Shown here: positions 47,193 through 56,706 of the stretch, in pieces
Position numbering within the stretch: position 1 is the stretch's first letter
How the letters are laid out: the number at the start of each line of letters is the position of its first letter
Source of the DNA: Pseudomonas putida
GTDB taxonomy: Bacteria; Pseudomonadota; Gammaproteobacteria; Pseudomonadales; Pseudomonadaceae
DNA: 64,000 nucleotides
Assembly (NCBI RefSeq): GCF_002025705.1
Contig: NZ_CP018846.1
Span: forward strand, 124,001 to 188,000
Direction of reading: 5' to 3'
The notes under the pieces: model-generated
Databases searched by the model: none
The model's input: only the letters and a program-made list of their open reading frames with translations
Told to the model about the DNA's origin: nothing
Program-made: the position numbers and the translations under genes

Positions 47193-48227
47193 ATGCGCAA
47201 GCAGTTGAAACTGACCGCACTGGCCCTCGGCCTGTGCGCCGCCGGCCAGAGCATGGCAGCGGACCTGACCGTGGTCTCCTTCGGCGGTGCCAACAAGGCG
47301 GCCCAGGTCAAGGCGTTCTATGAGCCATGGGAGAAGGCCGGCAAGGGCAAGATCGTCGCGGGCGAGTACAACGGTGAAATGGCCAAGGTCAAAGCCATGG
47401 TCGACACCAACAGCGTGTCGTGGAACCTGGTGGAGGTGGAATCGCCAGAGCTGGCGCGTGGCTGCGACGAAGGCATGTTCGAAGAGCTCGACCCGGCACT
47501 GTTCGGCAACGAGTCCGATTACGTGAAGGGCGCCATCCAGCCATGCGGCGTGGGCTTCTTCGTCTGGTCGACGGTGCTGGCCTACAACGCCGACAAGCTC
47601 AAGACCGCACCCACCAGCTGGGCCGACTTCTGGGACACCAAGAAATTCCCAGGCAAGCGTGGCCTGCGCAAGGGCGCCAAGTACACCCTTGAATTCGCCC
47701 TGATGGCCGACGGCGTTGCGCCGAAGGACGTATATCAGGTGCTGGCCACCAAGGAAGGCGTGGACCGTGCCTTCAAGAAGCTCGACGAACTCAAACCGAG
47801 CATCCAGTGGTGGGAAGCTGGCGCCCAGCCGCCACAGTACCTGGCGTCGGGTGACGTGGTCATGAGTTCCGCCTACAACGGCCGCATCGCCGCTGTGCAG
47901 AAAGAGAGCAACCTCAAAGTGGTGTGGAACGGCGGCATCTACGACTTCGACGCCTGGGCGATCCCGAAAGGTGCCAAGGATGTGGAAGAAGCGAAGAAGT
48001 TCATCGCCTACACCGTGCAGCCGGAACAGCAGAAGACTTACTCCGAGAACATCGCCTACGGCCCGGCCAACTCAAAGGCCGTGCCACTGCTGGCCGATGC
48101 GGTGAAAAAAGACATGCCGACCACGCCTGAGAACATTGCCAATCAGGTACAGATCGACGTGGCCTTCTGGGCCGACAACAGCGAACAGCTGGAGCAACGC
48201 TTCAACGCCTGGGCGGCGAAGAAGTAA
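47193..48227 (+). CDS. Periplasmic polyamine/GABA-type substrate-binding protein (agt-like)
   Basis: A 344-residue binding protein with a signal peptide (about 1-22, ending G-Q-S-M-A) and a PotD/PotF-like two-lobe fold beginning A-D-L-T-V-V-S-F-G-G. GGAGAG precedes the ATG at 47193; it lies 40 nt after the ATPase gene. It delivers ligand to the permeases encoded at 48438 and 49697. A REP-containing 210-bp gap follows, which may raise the amount of this protein over the membrane components. Confidence 0.9.
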   Translation: MRKQLKLTALALGLCAAGQSMAADLTVVSFGGANKAAQVKAFYEPWEKAGKGKIVAGEYNGEMAKVKAMVDTNSVSWNLVEVESPELARGCDEGMFEELDPALFGNESDYVKGAIQPCGVGFFVWSTVLAYNADKLKTAPTSWADFWDTKKFPGKRGLRKGAKYTLEFALMADGVAPKDVYQVLATKEGVDRAFKKLDELKPSIQWWEAGAQPPQYLASGDVVMSSAYNGRIAAVQKESNLKVVWNGGIYDFDAWAIPKGAKDVEEAKKFIAYTVQPEQQKTYSENIAYGPANSKAVPLLADAVKKDMPTTPENIANQVQIDVAFWADNSEQLEQRFNAWAAKK

Positions 48228-48255
48228 ACGACCAGCGTTAGGGGCCGCGTTGCGG

Positions 48256-48394
48256 CCCATCGCTGGCAAGCCAGCTCCCACAGGGACCGCACCATCTCTG
48301 AAGTCGGTGCGCCACCTGTGAAAGAGATTCCACAGGGATCAGAAGCTTCCAAGCCAGTGCAGTACCTGTGGGAGCCGGGCTAGCCGGCGATGGG
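48256..48394. repeat. REP-like inverted pair inside the transporter operon
   Basis: CCCATCGCTGGCAAGCCAGC (48257-48276) with TCCCACAGG, and GTGGGAGCCGGGCTAGCCGG (48368-48387) with CGATGGG, form inverted arms of a REP subfamily with an ATCGCTGG core rather than TTCGCGGG. A short CCTGTG/CACAGG repeat lies between. It sits between the binding-protein and permease genes of one operon and starts next to a GGGGCCGC-GTT-GCGGCCC hairpin (48241-48258). Confidence 0.75.
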
Positions 48395-48437
48395 CTGCGC
48401 AGCAGCCCCAATTTCAGCCTGTATCGCGGAGTTCGCC

Positions 48438-49685
48438 ATGGCCATTGCAGTGCCCCTCAACGAAGGCGCAGGTCCAAGTCTCAAGCAGCGCCTCAAGCGT
48501 GCCGAGCGGGTCAACCGCTGGAAGGCGCAGGCGTTGATCGCGCCGCTGGCGCTGTTTCTCTTGCTGGTGTTCCTGGTGCCGATCGCGGCGCTACTGTACA
48601 AGAGCGTCGGCAACCCGGAAGTGGTTGGCGGCCTGCCGCGCACGGTTGAAGTGATCAGCCAGTGGGACGGCAAGAGCCTGCCCGGCGAAGACGTTTACAA
48701 GGCGCTGAGCCAGGACCTGGCCGAATCGCGCAAGAACCAGACCCTGGGCGACCTCTCCAAACGCCTGAACATGGAACTGGCCGGCTATCGCAGCCTGCTG
48801 GCCAAGACTGCACGGGCGCTGCCGTTCAAGGCCGAGCCTGCCTCTTACAAAGATGCCTTGCAGGCGCTCGACGAGCGTTGGGGCGACCCGGCCTACTGGC
48901 AGGCGATCCGCCGTAATACCAGTTCGGTGACCTCGTTCTACCTGTTGGCTTCGCTCGACCACCGTATCGATGACCTCGGCGAGCTGGCCAAAGCCACCCC
49001 CGACCAGGCCATCTACCTGGATATCTTTGCCCGCACCCTGTGGATGGGTGTGGTGATTACCGCCATCTGCCTGGTGCTGGCCTATCCGCTTGCCTACCTG
49101 CTGGCCAACCTGCCGACCCGCCAGAGCAACCTGCTGATGATCCTGGTGCTGCTGCCGTTCTGGACTTCGATCCTGGTGCGGGTGGCGGCGTGGATCGTGC
49201 TGTTGCAGTCCGGCGGCCTGATCAACAGTGCACTGATGGCCATGGGCATCATCGACCAGCCGCTGGAACTGGTGTTCAACCGCACCGGTGTGTACATCTC
49301 AATGGTGCATATTCTGCTGCCGTTCATGATCCTGCCGCTTTACAGCGTGATGAAGGGCATTTCGCCGAGCTACATGCGCGCGGCAATTTCGTTGGGCTGC
49401 CACCCGTTTGCCAGCTTCTGGCGGGTGTACTTCCCGCAGACCTACGCTGGCGTGGGAGCCGGTTGCCTGCTGGTGTTCATCCTGGCCATCGGCTACTACA
49501 TCACCCCGGCGCTGCTCGGCAGCCCGAACGACCAGATGGTCAGCTACTTCGTCGCCTTCTACACCAACACCAGCATCAACTGGGGCATGGCCACCGCCCT
49601 GGGCGGGCTGTTGCTGCTGGCGACCGTGCTGCTGTACCTGATCTATAGCTGGCTGGTCGGCGCCAGCCGCCTGCGCCTGAGCTGA
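48438..49685 (+). CDS. ABC transporter permease, PotB-type (agt-like)
   Basis: A 415-residue permease from the ATG at 48438 (preceded by GCGGAG). It has an N-terminal membrane helix (about 35-57), a long soluble periplasmic insert (about 60-190) and then the usual five or six helices with the EAA-like loop M-R-A-A-I-S-L-G-C-H-P near the C-terminal third. The long insert makes it larger than E. coli PotB (about 275). It pairs with the permease encoded 11 nt downstream. Confidence 0.88.
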   Translation: MAIAVPLNEGAGPSLKQRLKRAERVNRWKAQALIAPLALFLLLVFLVPIAALLYKSVGNPEVVGGLPRTVEVISQWDGKSLPGEDVYKALSQDLAESRKNQTLGDLSKRLNMELAGYRSLLAKTARALPFKAEPASYKDALQALDERWGDPAYWQAIRRNTSSVTSFYLLASLDHRIDDLGELAKATPDQAIYLDIFARTLWMGVVITAICLVLAYPLAYLLANLPTRQSNLLMILVLLPFWTSILVRVAAWIVLLQSGGLINSALMAMGIIDQPLELVFNRTGVYISMVHILLPFMILPLYSVMKGISPSYMRAAISLGCHPFASFWRVYFPQTYAGVGAGCLLVFILAIGYYITPALLGSPNDQMVSYFVAFYTNTSINWGMATALGGLLLLATVLLYLIYSWLVGASRLRLS

Positions 49686-49696
49686 GGAGCCTTGAG

Positions 49697-50524
49697 ATGC
49701 TGAGCCCCTACATGTCGCCCGTCGAACGGGTATGGTTCTACACCCTGCGCATCCTTTGCGGCCTGATCCTGCTGTTCCTGGTGCTGCCGGTGCTGGTGAT
49801 CGTGCCCCTGTCGTTCAACAGTGGCAGCTTCCTGGTGTACCCGCTGCAGGGCTTCTCGCTGCAGTGGTACCACGACTTCTTCGCCTCGGCCGAGTGGATG
49901 CGGGCGCTGAAGAACAGCATCATCGTCGCGCCGGCGGCCACGGTGCTGGCGATGGTCTTTGGCACCTTGGCATCGATCGGCCTGACCCGTGGCGATTTCC
50001 CCGGCAAATCGCTGGTGATGGCGCTGGTGATTTCGCCGATGGTGGTGCCGGTGGTGATCATCGGCGTGGCCAGCTATCTGTTCTTCGCCCCACTGGGCCT
50101 GGGCAACAGTTTCATCTCGCTGATTCTGGTGCATGCGGTACTGGGTGTGCCGTTCGTCATCATCACCGTGTCGGCGACCTTGCAGGGCTTCAATTACAAC
50201 CTGGTACGTGCGGCAGCTAGCTTGGGCGCCTCGCCATTGCTAACCTTCCGTCGGGTGACCTTGCCGCTGATTGCCCCCGGGGTGATCTCGGGAGCGCTGT
50301 TTGCCTTTGCCACCTCGTTCGATGAAGTGGTGGTGACACTGTTCCTCGCCGGGCCCGAGCAGGCGACCCTGCCGCGGCAGATGTTCAGCGGCATTCGCGA
50401 GAACCTCAGCCCGACCATTGCTGCCGCAGCGACTTTGCTGATCGCGTTCTCGGTGGTGCTGTTGCTGACCCTGGAGTGGCTGCGCGGGCGTAGCGAGAAG
50501 CTCAGGACTCAGCAACCTGCCTGA
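49697..50524 (+). CDS. ABC transporter permease, PotC-type (agt-like)
   Basis: A 275-residue inner-membrane permease with about six helices and the EAA loop V-R-A-A-A-S-L-G-A-S-P. Length and layout match PotC. It is the last gene of the transporter operon, and a REP pair follows before rpe. Confidence 0.9.
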   Translation: MLSPYMSPVERVWFYTLRILCGLILLFLVLPVLVIVPLSFNSGSFLVYPLQGFSLQWYHDFFASAEWMRALKNSIIVAPAATVLAMVFGTLASIGLTRGDFPGKSLVMALVISPMVVPVVIIGVASYLFFAPLGLGNSFISLILVHAVLGVPFVIITVSATLQGFNYNLVRAAASLGASPLLTFRRVTLPLIAPGVISGALFAFATSFDEVVVTLFLAGPEQATLPRQMFSGIRENLSPTIAAAATLLIAFSVVLLLTLEWLRGRSEKLRTQQPA

Positions 50525-50534
50525 TGATGTGTTG

Positions 50535-50620
50535 CCTGTTCCGGCTTTTTCGCGGCTAAAGCCGCTCCCACAGCTTCTGTGCTGTGGGAGCGGCTTTAGC
50601 CGCGAAGAGGCCGGAACAGG
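50535..50620. repeat. REP inverted pair between the transporter operon and rpe
   Basis: Arms at 50535-50573 and 50582-50620 with an 8-nt spacer are reverse complements over almost their whole 39-nt length, with the core TTCGCGGCTAAAGCCGCTCC. The loop is short, so this would also form a strong hairpin in the transcript and may end the transporter operon. Confidence 0.92.
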
Positions 50621-50669
50621 TTAAAACGGTTACAATGCGCGCCACCGTGATTCTGCCAACAGGTGCGCC

Positions 50670-51344
50670 ATGCAGCCCTACGCTATTGCCCCCTCCATTC
50701 TCTCCGCCGATTTCGCCCGCCTGGGCGAGGACGTCGACAAGGTCCTGGCCGCGGGTGCCGACATTGTCCACTTCGATGTCATGGACAACCACTACGTACC
50801 CAACCTGACCATCGGCCCGATGGTCTGCACGGCGCTGCGCAAGTACGGCGTGACCGCGCCGATCGACGTGCACCTGATGGTCAGCCCGGTAGACCGCATC
50901 ATCGGCGACTTCATCGAGGCCGGGGCCACCTACATCACCTTCCACCCGGAAGCCTCGCAGCACATCGACCGTTCGCTGCAGTTGATCAAGGACGGCGGTT
51001 GCAAGGCCGGCCTGGTGTTCAACCCGGCCACCAGCCTGGATGCACTGAAGTACGTGATGGACAAAGTCGACATGGTCCTGCTGATGAGCGTCAACCCAGG
51101 CTTCGGCGGGCAGAAGTTCATCCCTGGCACCCTCGACAAGCTGCGCGAAGCCCGCGCGCTGATCGACGCCAGCGGCCGTGACATCCGCCTGGAAATCGAC
51201 GGTGGCGTCAACGTCAACAACATCCGCGAAATCGCTGCCGCTGGCGCCGACACCTTTGTGGCCGGCTCGGCAATCTTCAATGCCCCGGACTACCAGGAAG
51301 TCATCGCCAAGATGCGCGCCGAACTGGCCCAGGCCCGCCCATGA
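50670..51344 (+). CDS. rpe: Ribulose-5-phosphate 3-epimerase
   Basis: Rpe interconverts ribulose-5-phosphate and xylulose-5-phosphate. The 224-residue TIM-barrel starts [19 protein letters not shown], with metal-binding [12 protein letters not shown] and H-L-M-V, and the phosphate site [10 protein letters not shown]. It overlaps gph by 4 nt, so the two are coupled. The gene order rpe-gph-trpE is conserved in gammaproteobacteria. Confidence 0.97.
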   Translation: MQPYAIAPSILSADFARLGEDVDKVLAAGADIVHFDVMDNHYVPNLTIGPMVCTALRKYGVTAPIDVHLMVSPVDRIIGDFIEAGATYITFHPEASQHIDRSLQLIKDGGCKAGLVFNPATSLDALKYVMDKVDMVLLMSVNPGFGGQKFIPGTLDKLREARALIDASGRDIRLEIDGGVNVNNIREIAAAGADTFVAGSAIFNAPDYQEVIAKMRAELAQARP

Positions 51345-52159
51345 GTGGCTTCGAGCAGCTGTTCCCGGGGACGCTGCCCAGGCTGGTGATGTTCGATCTG
51401 GACGGTACCCTGATCGACTCGGTACCCGACCTGGCCGCTGCCGTGGACCGCATGCTGCTCGAACTGGGGCGCCCACCTGCAGGCCTGGCGGCAGTACGCC
51501 ACTGGGTCGGCAACGGTGCCCAGGTGCTGGTGCGCCGCGCCCTGGCAGGTGACATCGAGCATGATGCCGTGGACGATGCGCTGGCCGAAAAAGGCCTGGC
51601 GCTGTTCATGGAGGCTTATGCCGAAAGCCATGAGCTTACCGTGCTCTACCCCGGTGTGAAGGACACCCTGCGCTGGCTGCAGAAGCAGGGAGTGGAAATG
51701 GCGCTGATCACCAACAAGCCGGAGCGTTTCGTCGCGCCGTTGCTGGACCAGATGAAGATTGGCCGCTATTTCCGCTGGATCATCGGTGGCGATACCTTGC
51801 CGCAGAAAAAGCCCGACCCCGCGGCTCTGCTGTTTGTCATGCAGATGGCCGGAGTCAGCCCGCAGCAGTCGCTGTTCGTTGGCGACTCGCGCAGCGATGT
51901 GCTGGCGGCCAAGGCGGCTGGCGTGCAATCGGTGGGCCTGACCTACGGCTACAACCATGGCCGGCCGATTACCGAGGAATCCCCCAGCCTGGTGGTCGAC
52001 GACCTGCGCGCACTGCTGCCCGGTTGCGCAGACCCGGCCACTGGGATAACGTTGGCGGATCTTCAAGCCTCCCAAGACAGAGAGTCCACCGTGGCGGTCA
52101 CTGGCAAATTCTGGATGAAAGTCATCAAGGCCCTGGCCCGTTGGCGCTGGCGCGCCTGA
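51341..52159 (+). CDS. gph: Phosphoglycolate phosphatase Gph
   Basis: Gph removes phosphate from 2-phosphoglycolate, a product of DNA repair. The 272-residue HAD protein has D-L-D-G-T-L-I-D-S (Asp19 and Asp21), the conserved T-N-K-P region and G-D-S-R-S-D-V. The HAD domain ends near residue 235. The last 14 residues (259-272) are translated from the trpE leader-peptide codons (Met259 to Ala272), so the same stop serves both. The terminal tail is therefore likely dispensable for phosphatase activity. Confidence 0.93.
   Translation: MSGFEQLFPGTLPRLVMFDLDGTLIDSVPDLAAAVDRMLLELGRPPAGLAAVRHWVGNGAQVLVRRALAGDIEHDAVDDALAEKGLALFMEAYAESHELTVLYPGVKDTLRWLQKQGVEMALITNKPERFVAPLLDQMKIGRYFRWIIGGDTLPQKKPDPAALLFVMQMAGVSPQQSLFVGDSRSDVLAAKAAGVQSVGLTYGYNHGRPITEESPSLVVDDLRALLPGCADPATGITLADLQASQDRESTVAVTGKFWMKVIKALARWRWRA
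52115..52159 (+). CDS. Putative trpE leader peptide TrpL, embedded in the end of gph
   Basis: A 14-codon open frame reading [14 protein letters not shown] with its own ATG and the gph stop. It ends with two Trp codons separated by one Arg codon, the feature of a trp attenuation leader, and lies 70 nt before the trpE start. It closely resembles the frame at 55916-55960 upstream of trpG. Attenuation of trpE and trpGDC has been reported in P. putida. There is no clear Shine-Dalgarno at this ATG; an in-frame GTG at 52091 is an alternative start. Confidence 0.7.
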   Translation: MKVIKALARWRWRA

Positions 52160-52229
52160 CTCCTGCTCGCCGGCGCCTGCCGGCCCGTCCGCTTGCCCGA
52201 CCCCATTGCTGCTTGCCACGAGGCTACCC
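52160..52229 (+). promoter_or_regulatory. trpE attenuator region
   Basis: Between the leader stop and trpE lie GCCGGC-GCCT-GCCGGC (52170-52185), which can fold into a hairpin, and the block CCTGCCGGCCCGTCCG (52176-52191), which is identical upstream of trpG. No U-run follows, so the terminator form is not obvious and the exact antiterminator pairing is not assigned. Confidence 0.55.
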
Positions 52230-53711
52230 ATGACCCGCGAAGAATTCCTGCGCCTGGCCGCTACCGGCTACAACCGCATCCCTTTGGCCTGTGAAACCCT
52301 GGCCGACTTCGACACGCCGCTGTCGATCTACCTGAAACTGGCTGACCAACCCAACTCCTACCTGCTCGAGTCCGTGCAGGGCGGCGAGAAGTGGGGCCGT
52401 TACTCGATGATCGGCCTGCCGTCGCGCACCGTGATGCGCGTGCATGGCTACCGCGTGAGCATCCTGCAGGATGGTGTCGAGGTGGAAAGCCACGACGTCG
52501 AGGACCCACTGGCCTTTGTCGAAAGCTTCAAGGACCGTTACAAGGTCGCCGACATCCCTGGGCTGCCACGTTTCAACGGTGGTCTGGTCGGCTACTTCGG
52601 CTACGACTGCGTGCGGTATGTGGAAAAGCGTCTGGGCGCCAGCCCGAACCCGGACCCGCTGGGCGTGCCGGATATCCTGCTGATGGTCTCCGACGCGGTG
52701 GTGGTATTCGACAACCTGGCAGGCAAGATGCACGCCATCGTATTGGTCGACCCGGCTGAGGAGCAGGCTTTCGAGCAAGGCCAGGCGCGCCTGCAAGGCC
52801 TGCTGGAGAAACTGCGCCAGCCCATCACCCCACGCCGTGGCCTGGACCTGAGCAGGCCGATGGCGGCCGAGCCGGAATTCCGTTCCAGCTACACCCGTGA
52901 CGATTACGAGAACGCGGTGGGTCGTATCAAGGAATACATCCTGGCCGGCGACTGCATGCAGGTAGTGCCGTCGCAGCGCATGTCGATCGACTTCAAGGCT
53001 GCACCCATCGACCTGTACCGCGCACTGCGCTGCTTCAACCCGACGCCGTACATGTACTTCTTCAACTTCGGCGACTTCCATGTGGTCGGTAGCTCGCCGG
53101 AAGTGCTGGTGCGGGTGGAAGACAACCTGGTCACCGTGCGGCCGATTGCCGGTACTCGCCCACGTGGGGCTACCGAGGAAGCCGACCGGGCGCTGGAAGA
53201 TGATCTGCTGTCGGACGATAAAGAGATCGCCGAGCACCTGATGCTGATCGACCTCGGCCGCAACGACGTCGGCCGGGTATCGTCGACCGGTAGCGTGCGC
53301 CTGACCGAGAAGATGGTGATCGAGCGCTACTCGAACGTGATGCATATCGTCTCCAACGTCACCGGCCAGCTGCGCGAAGGCCTGACGGCGATGGATGCGC
53401 TGCGGGCGATCCTGCCGGCGGGCACCTTGTCGGGGGCGCCGAAGATCCGCGCGATGGAGATCATCGACGAACTGGAACCGGTCAAGCGTGGCGTCTACGG
53501 TGGTGCGGTCGGCTACTTCGCCTGGAACGGCAACATGGATACCGCGATTGCCATCCGTACTGCGGTGATCAAGGACGGCGAACTGCACGTGCAGGCCGGT
53601 GGCGGTATCGTCGCCGACTCGGTGCCGGCGCTGGAGTGGGAAGAGACCATCAACAAGCGCCGGGCGATGTTCCGTGCCGTGGCGCTGGCCGAGCAGACCA
53701 CCGCCAAGTAA
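52230..53711 (+). CDS. trpE: Anthranilate synthase component I TrpE
   Basis: TrpE converts chorismate and ammonia (from TrpG) to anthranilate. The 493-residue protein starts at the ATG 52230 ([11 protein letters not shown]). L-L-E-S near residue 45 is part of the tryptophan feedback site, and the catalytic region includes [15 protein letters not shown] and G-V-Y-G-G-A-V-G-Y. It is separated from trpGDC by estP, as usual in Pseudomonas. It is preceded by a leader with Trp codons. Confidence 0.97.
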   Translation: MTREEFLRLAATGYNRIPLACETLADFDTPLSIYLKLADQPNSYLLESVQGGEKWGRYSMIGLPSRTVMRVHGYRVSILQDGVEVESHDVEDPLAFVESFKDRYKVADIPGLPRFNGGLVGYFGYDCVRYVEKRLGASPNPDPLGVPDILLMVSDAVVVFDNLAGKMHAIVLVDPAEEQAFEQGQARLQGLLEKLRQPITPRRGLDLSRPMAAEPEFRSSYTRDDYENAVGRIKEYILAGDCMQVVPSQRMSIDFKAAPIDLYRALRCFNPTPYMYFFNFGDFHVVGSSPEVLVRVEDNLVTVRPIAGTRPRGATEEADRALEDDLLSDDKEIAEHLMLIDLGRNDVGRVSSTGSVRLTEKMVIERYSNVMHIVSNVTGQLREGLTAMDALRAILPAGTLSGAPKIRAMEIIDELEPVKRGVYGGAVGYFAWNGNMDTAIAIRTAVIKDGELHVQAGGGIVADSVPALEWEETINKRRAMFRAVALAEQTTAK

Positions 53712-53730
53712 ATCAGTTGGGGCTGCTGCG

Positions 53731-53820
53731 CAGCCCTTTCGCGACAAAAGGCCGCTCCTACAAGAGATTGCGTTCCCTGTAGCAGCGGCCTTGTGTCGCG
53801 AAAGGGCCGCAAAGCGGCCC
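53731..53820. repeat. REP inverted pair between trpE and estP
   Basis: Arms CCCTTTCGCGACAAAAGGCC (53734-53753) and GGCCTTGTGTCGCGAAAGGG (53787-53806) are inverted and carry a third core variant, GCGACAAAAGGCCGCTCCTA. A GGGCCGC-AAA-GCGGCCC hairpin (53804-53820) adjoins the end of estP. It lies between the convergent genes trpE and estP. Confidence 0.85.
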
Positions 53821-53826
53821 AATGAT

Positions 53827-55728
53827 CTAAAAATCTACACTGACGCCCAGGCTCACCCCCTGTTGGGTCAACTCATCACTCTTGCGCCAGTTGTAGTTCC
53901 CGCGCAGGTGCACCCCCGCCACCAGTTCATGCGTCACCCCCAGGCTCGCCCGAGTCAGATCGCTATGGGGCGTGTACCCGGTCAACGTGAAGTCGTTGCT
54001 CGGCAACGTCGTCAGGTGCATGGTCACATCCTGTTGGTCATCCTCGAACTCATGCTCCTGCGCCACCTCGGCGAACAACCTGGTGCTCGGCAGTACCTGC
54101 ACGCTGCCTAGCAGCCCTACGCCCAAGCGCCGCGAAGTCCGTTCCTGGTCATCGAAGCCCAGCGCCGTCGAACGCCCGCTCTTCTCGTCATAACCATCGA
54201 CTTTTACCCGCGCATAGTCGGCACTGATGAACGGTGCCAGTTGCCAGCGGCTGCTATCGGCCGCCAGGTTGTAGCCCAGCCGGGCAGTCACGGCCCAGGC
54301 TTCACCATCGGTGTCGCCCTTCTCGCTGCGGTCGTTGACGCCAAGCGCAAAGGTGCGCTTGAGGTCGTGGTAGTCCAGATGGCCGGCGCTCAGCGCGGCA
54401 TCGGCCCACCAGCGATCCTGGCGGAACTGGGCGAAGGCGCTGGCCAGGTAGCTGTCGAGCTTGTAGTCCGAGTCCTGTTCACCGGCTTCCAGTTTCTGCC
54501 GATATACGCCGCCGGCCAAGCCGAGGCGCCAAGCGTCGTTGAGCCGGTAGCTGCCACCCAGGGTCAGGTTGTAGCCATGGCCGTCAGCGCTGGCAGCACT
54601 GTGCTGGTCATCGAAGTCCAGGTTTTGGGCGCCAGTGCTGACGAAGGCTTGCCATTGGCCGATTGCCTGCCACGGTGTCTGCCACTGATTGCGCAGTTCG
54701 TCCTGGTGCGCGCGCAGGCTGGCGTGGGCCATTTCCGGCAGCAGGGTCAATTCCCATGGCGCGGAGATGATCGAGTAGGCGTAGTCGGCAATCAGTTGCT
54801 GGCCGGCGATGGTCGGGTGCACCGAGTCGTTGAACAGCAGTTTGGTCGGGTCGGGGCTGGTGCCGTTGATCCCGTAAACCGGGTTTTCCACACAGCTGTC
54901 GCCGCTGTAGCAGGTGCCAACCAGGTTCTGGCCGGTGGCCAGGCCGAACTGGGTCGGGCTGGCCAGGGCTTCGCTGAGCAATACCGGAATGTTCAGAGGG
55001 ATGATCTCGGCGTCGATCCGGCTCAGTTGACTGATCAGCGACTGGTTGAACACGCTGGAGAGTTGCGTGAGTGCATTTTGCTGTGGCGTACCAGTGAAGT
55101 TTGGTGTCTGCCCAAGGTCCGGCAACAGCCAGACCATGATGTAGCGCGCGCCGCCTTGCTGCAGGGCCTGGGCGCTGGCGGCGAGGCGGGAGCCGGCCGC
55201 CGCAGCGTCGGCGGGGCTGTTGACCAGGCCCTGGAGGAAGTCGTTGCCGCCGCCGGTGAGGTAGTAGAGGGCATTCGGGTCTGCCTGCAGGCCGGTGGCC
55301 AGATAACCCGGCTTCTCGCGCAGCACGAACCCGCCCAGTGCGCTGCCTGGCGGAATCACGGTTGCGGAGGTCTCGGTGATCGAGTCAAGGATCTGCTGCG
55401 TCGTATACCCGCCGACCGCCCAGTTGTTACCGTCCGGCAGGCCCAGGGCCTGGTAGGTAGGTGAGGTCGAAGGCCCGAGTTCGGCCGGGCTGACACCCAG
55501 CCTGCCTCCCAGGATCATCGGGGACACCGGTGCATAGTTGCCACTGGCGTCGCGGTTGGTAAAGCGCATGCCCAGCGTGCCGCCGGTCAGGTCGGGAAAC
55601 TGCCCGGCGTCGCTGAGGCTGTCACCAAACACGATCAGGCTGGAGTAGGGCGAGGGTGCGGCGAAGGCCTGGCTGCAGGCCAAGGCCAGTGAAGCGAGGG
55701 TAAAGCGCATCAGTGGAGCTTTTCGCAT
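53827..55728 (-). CDS. estP: GDSL-family autotransporter esterase EstP
   Basis: A 633-residue outer-membrane esterase. After a signal peptide (about 1-23) the SGNH passenger has Ser37 in F-G-D-S-L-S-D, Asn162 in G-G-G-N-D-F, and Asp301/His304 in D-S-V-H-P. From about 350 an autotransporter beta-barrel runs to the C-terminal F. Homologues (EstA) hydrolyse short- to medium-chain esters at the cell surface and affect rhamnolipid production and motility. AAGGATG precedes the ATG at 55728. It lies between trpE and trpGDC on the opposite strand. Confidence 0.94.
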   Translation of the reverse strand: MRKAPLMRFTLASLALACSQAFAAPSPYSSLIVFGDSLSDAGQFPDLTGGTLGMRFTNRDASGNYAPVSPMILGGRLGVSPAELGPSTSPTYQALGLPDGNNWAVGGYTTQQILDSITETSATVIPPGSALGGFVLREKPGYLATGLQADPNALYYLTGGGNDFLQGLVNSPADAAAAGSRLAASAQALQQGGARYIMVWLLPDLGQTPNFTGTPQQNALTQLSSVFNQSLISQLSRIDAEIIPLNIPVLLSEALASPTQFGLATGQNLVGTCYSGDSCVENPVYGINGTSPDPTKLLFNDSVHPTIAGQQLIADYAYSIISAPWELTLLPEMAHASLRAHQDELRNQWQTPWQAIGQWQAFVSTGAQNLDFDDQHSAASADGHGYNLTLGGSYRLNDAWRLGLAGGVYRQKLEAGEQDSDYKLDSYLASAFAQFRQDRWWADAALSAGHLDYHDLKRTFALGVNDRSEKGDTDGEAWAVTARLGYNLAADSSRWQLAPFISADYARVKVDGYDEKSGRSTALGFDDQERTSRRLGVGLLGSVQVLPSTRLFAEVAQEHEFEDDQQDVTMHLTTLPSNDFTLTGYTPHSDLTRASLGVTHELVAGVHLRGNYNWRKSDELTQQGVSLGVSVDF

Positions 55729-56103
55729 CGTTGAACATCCTTTTCATTGTTTTTATGAGGACTACCCGCTCGACCTTAGCAAATCGCTGTGCATCCCTCC
55801 CAAGTCCATTCGTTTCCCCGTGTTTACGGGCATATTGCGCCATCCGCCCCGGTAAGCTACTGTGCGTGCAAGTATGAGCGAGACTTATCCTGTGTTGATC
55901 GTCAGCAAACTCTTGATGCGCGTTATCAAGGCCCACGCCCGTTGGCGTTGGCGCGCCTGACTTTATCTCCTGCCGGCCCGTCCGGCCCGCCCCCGTTTGC
56001 CTTCCTGTCCGTTTAGCGACCGCCCTTCATGGCAAAGCCGTGTCTTTGGCCGGTGTAGGAAGGTTCGATTTTTGAAGTCAGTAGATTCAAGAGGTTTAGC
56101 CCG
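55729..56103 (+). promoter_or_regulatory. trpGDC upstream region: promoter, leader and attenuator
   Basis: 375 bp between estP (divergent) and trpG. It holds the leader peptide at 55916-55960 and the block CCTGCCGGCCCGTCCG (55969-55984), identical to that upstream of trpE, where GGCC-CGTCC-GGCC can pair. G+C-rich DNA then gives way to a T-rich stretch at 55995-56015. The promoter should lie before 55916; no clean -35/-10 pair was chosen. Confidence 0.6.
55916..55960 (+). CDS. Putative trpGDC leader peptide TrpL
   Basis: A 14-codon frame reading MRVIKAHARWRWRA with a TGA stop. The two Trp codons flank one Arg codon. It matches the trpE leader at 12 of 14 residues. No good Shine-Dalgarno precedes this ATG; an in-frame ATG at 55874 would extend it to 28 residues. 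Ribosome stalling at the Trp codons would favour antitermination. Confidence 0.72.
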   Translation: MRVIKAHARWRWRA

Positions 56104-56697
56104 ATGTTACTGATGATCGACAACTACGACTCATTCACTTACAACGTTGTTCAGTACCTTGGCGAGCTGGGTGCCGAGGTCAAGGTCATTCGCAATGACG
56201 AAATGACCATCGCCGAGATCGAAGCCCTCAACCCTGAGCGCATCGTCGTGTCGCCAGGCCCGTGCACGCCAAGTGAAGCGGGCGTTTCCATCGAAGCCAT
56301 CCTGCATTTTGCTGGCAAGCTGCCGATCCTGGGCGTATGCCTGGGCCACCAGTCCATCGGCCAGGCTTTCGGCGGTGATGTGGTGCGGGCCCGTCAGGTC
56401 ATGCATGGCAAGACCAGCCCGGTGCACCATCGCGACCTCGGCGTTTTCGCCGAGCTCAACAACCCGCTTACCGTGACCCGCTACCATTCCCTGGTGGTCA
56501 AGCGCGAAACCCTGCCTGATTGCCTGGAAGTCACCGCCTGGACCGCCCATGACGACGGTTCGGTCGACGAGATCATGGGCCTGCGCCACAAGACCTTGAA
56601 TATCGAAGGGGTGCAGTTCCACCCCGAGTCCATCCTCACCGAGCAGGGCCACGAGCTGTTCGCCAACTTCCTCAAGCAGACCGGCGGCCGCCGTTAA
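56104..56697 (+). CDS. trpG: Anthranilate synthase component II TrpG (glutamine amidotransferase)
   Basis: TrpG supplies ammonia from glutamine to TrpE. The 197-residue class I amidotransferase has Cys79 in G-V-C-L-G-H-Q and the C-terminal H-P-E-S. The start [11 protein letters not shown] is standard. Ten nt separate it from trpD. A close relative, PabA, may share this protein in some bacteria. Confidence 0.97.
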   Translation: MLLMIDNYDSFTYNVVQYLGELGAEVKVIRNDEMTIAEIEALNPERIVVSPGPCTPSEAGVSIEAILHFAGKLPILGVCLGHQSIGQAFGGDVVRARQVMHGKTSPVHHRDLGVFAELNNPLTVTRYHSLVVKRETLPDCLEVTAWTAHDDGSVDEIMGLRHKTLNIEGVQFHPESILTEQGHELFANFLKQTGGRR

Positions 56698-56706
56698 GGA
56701 TCGATC

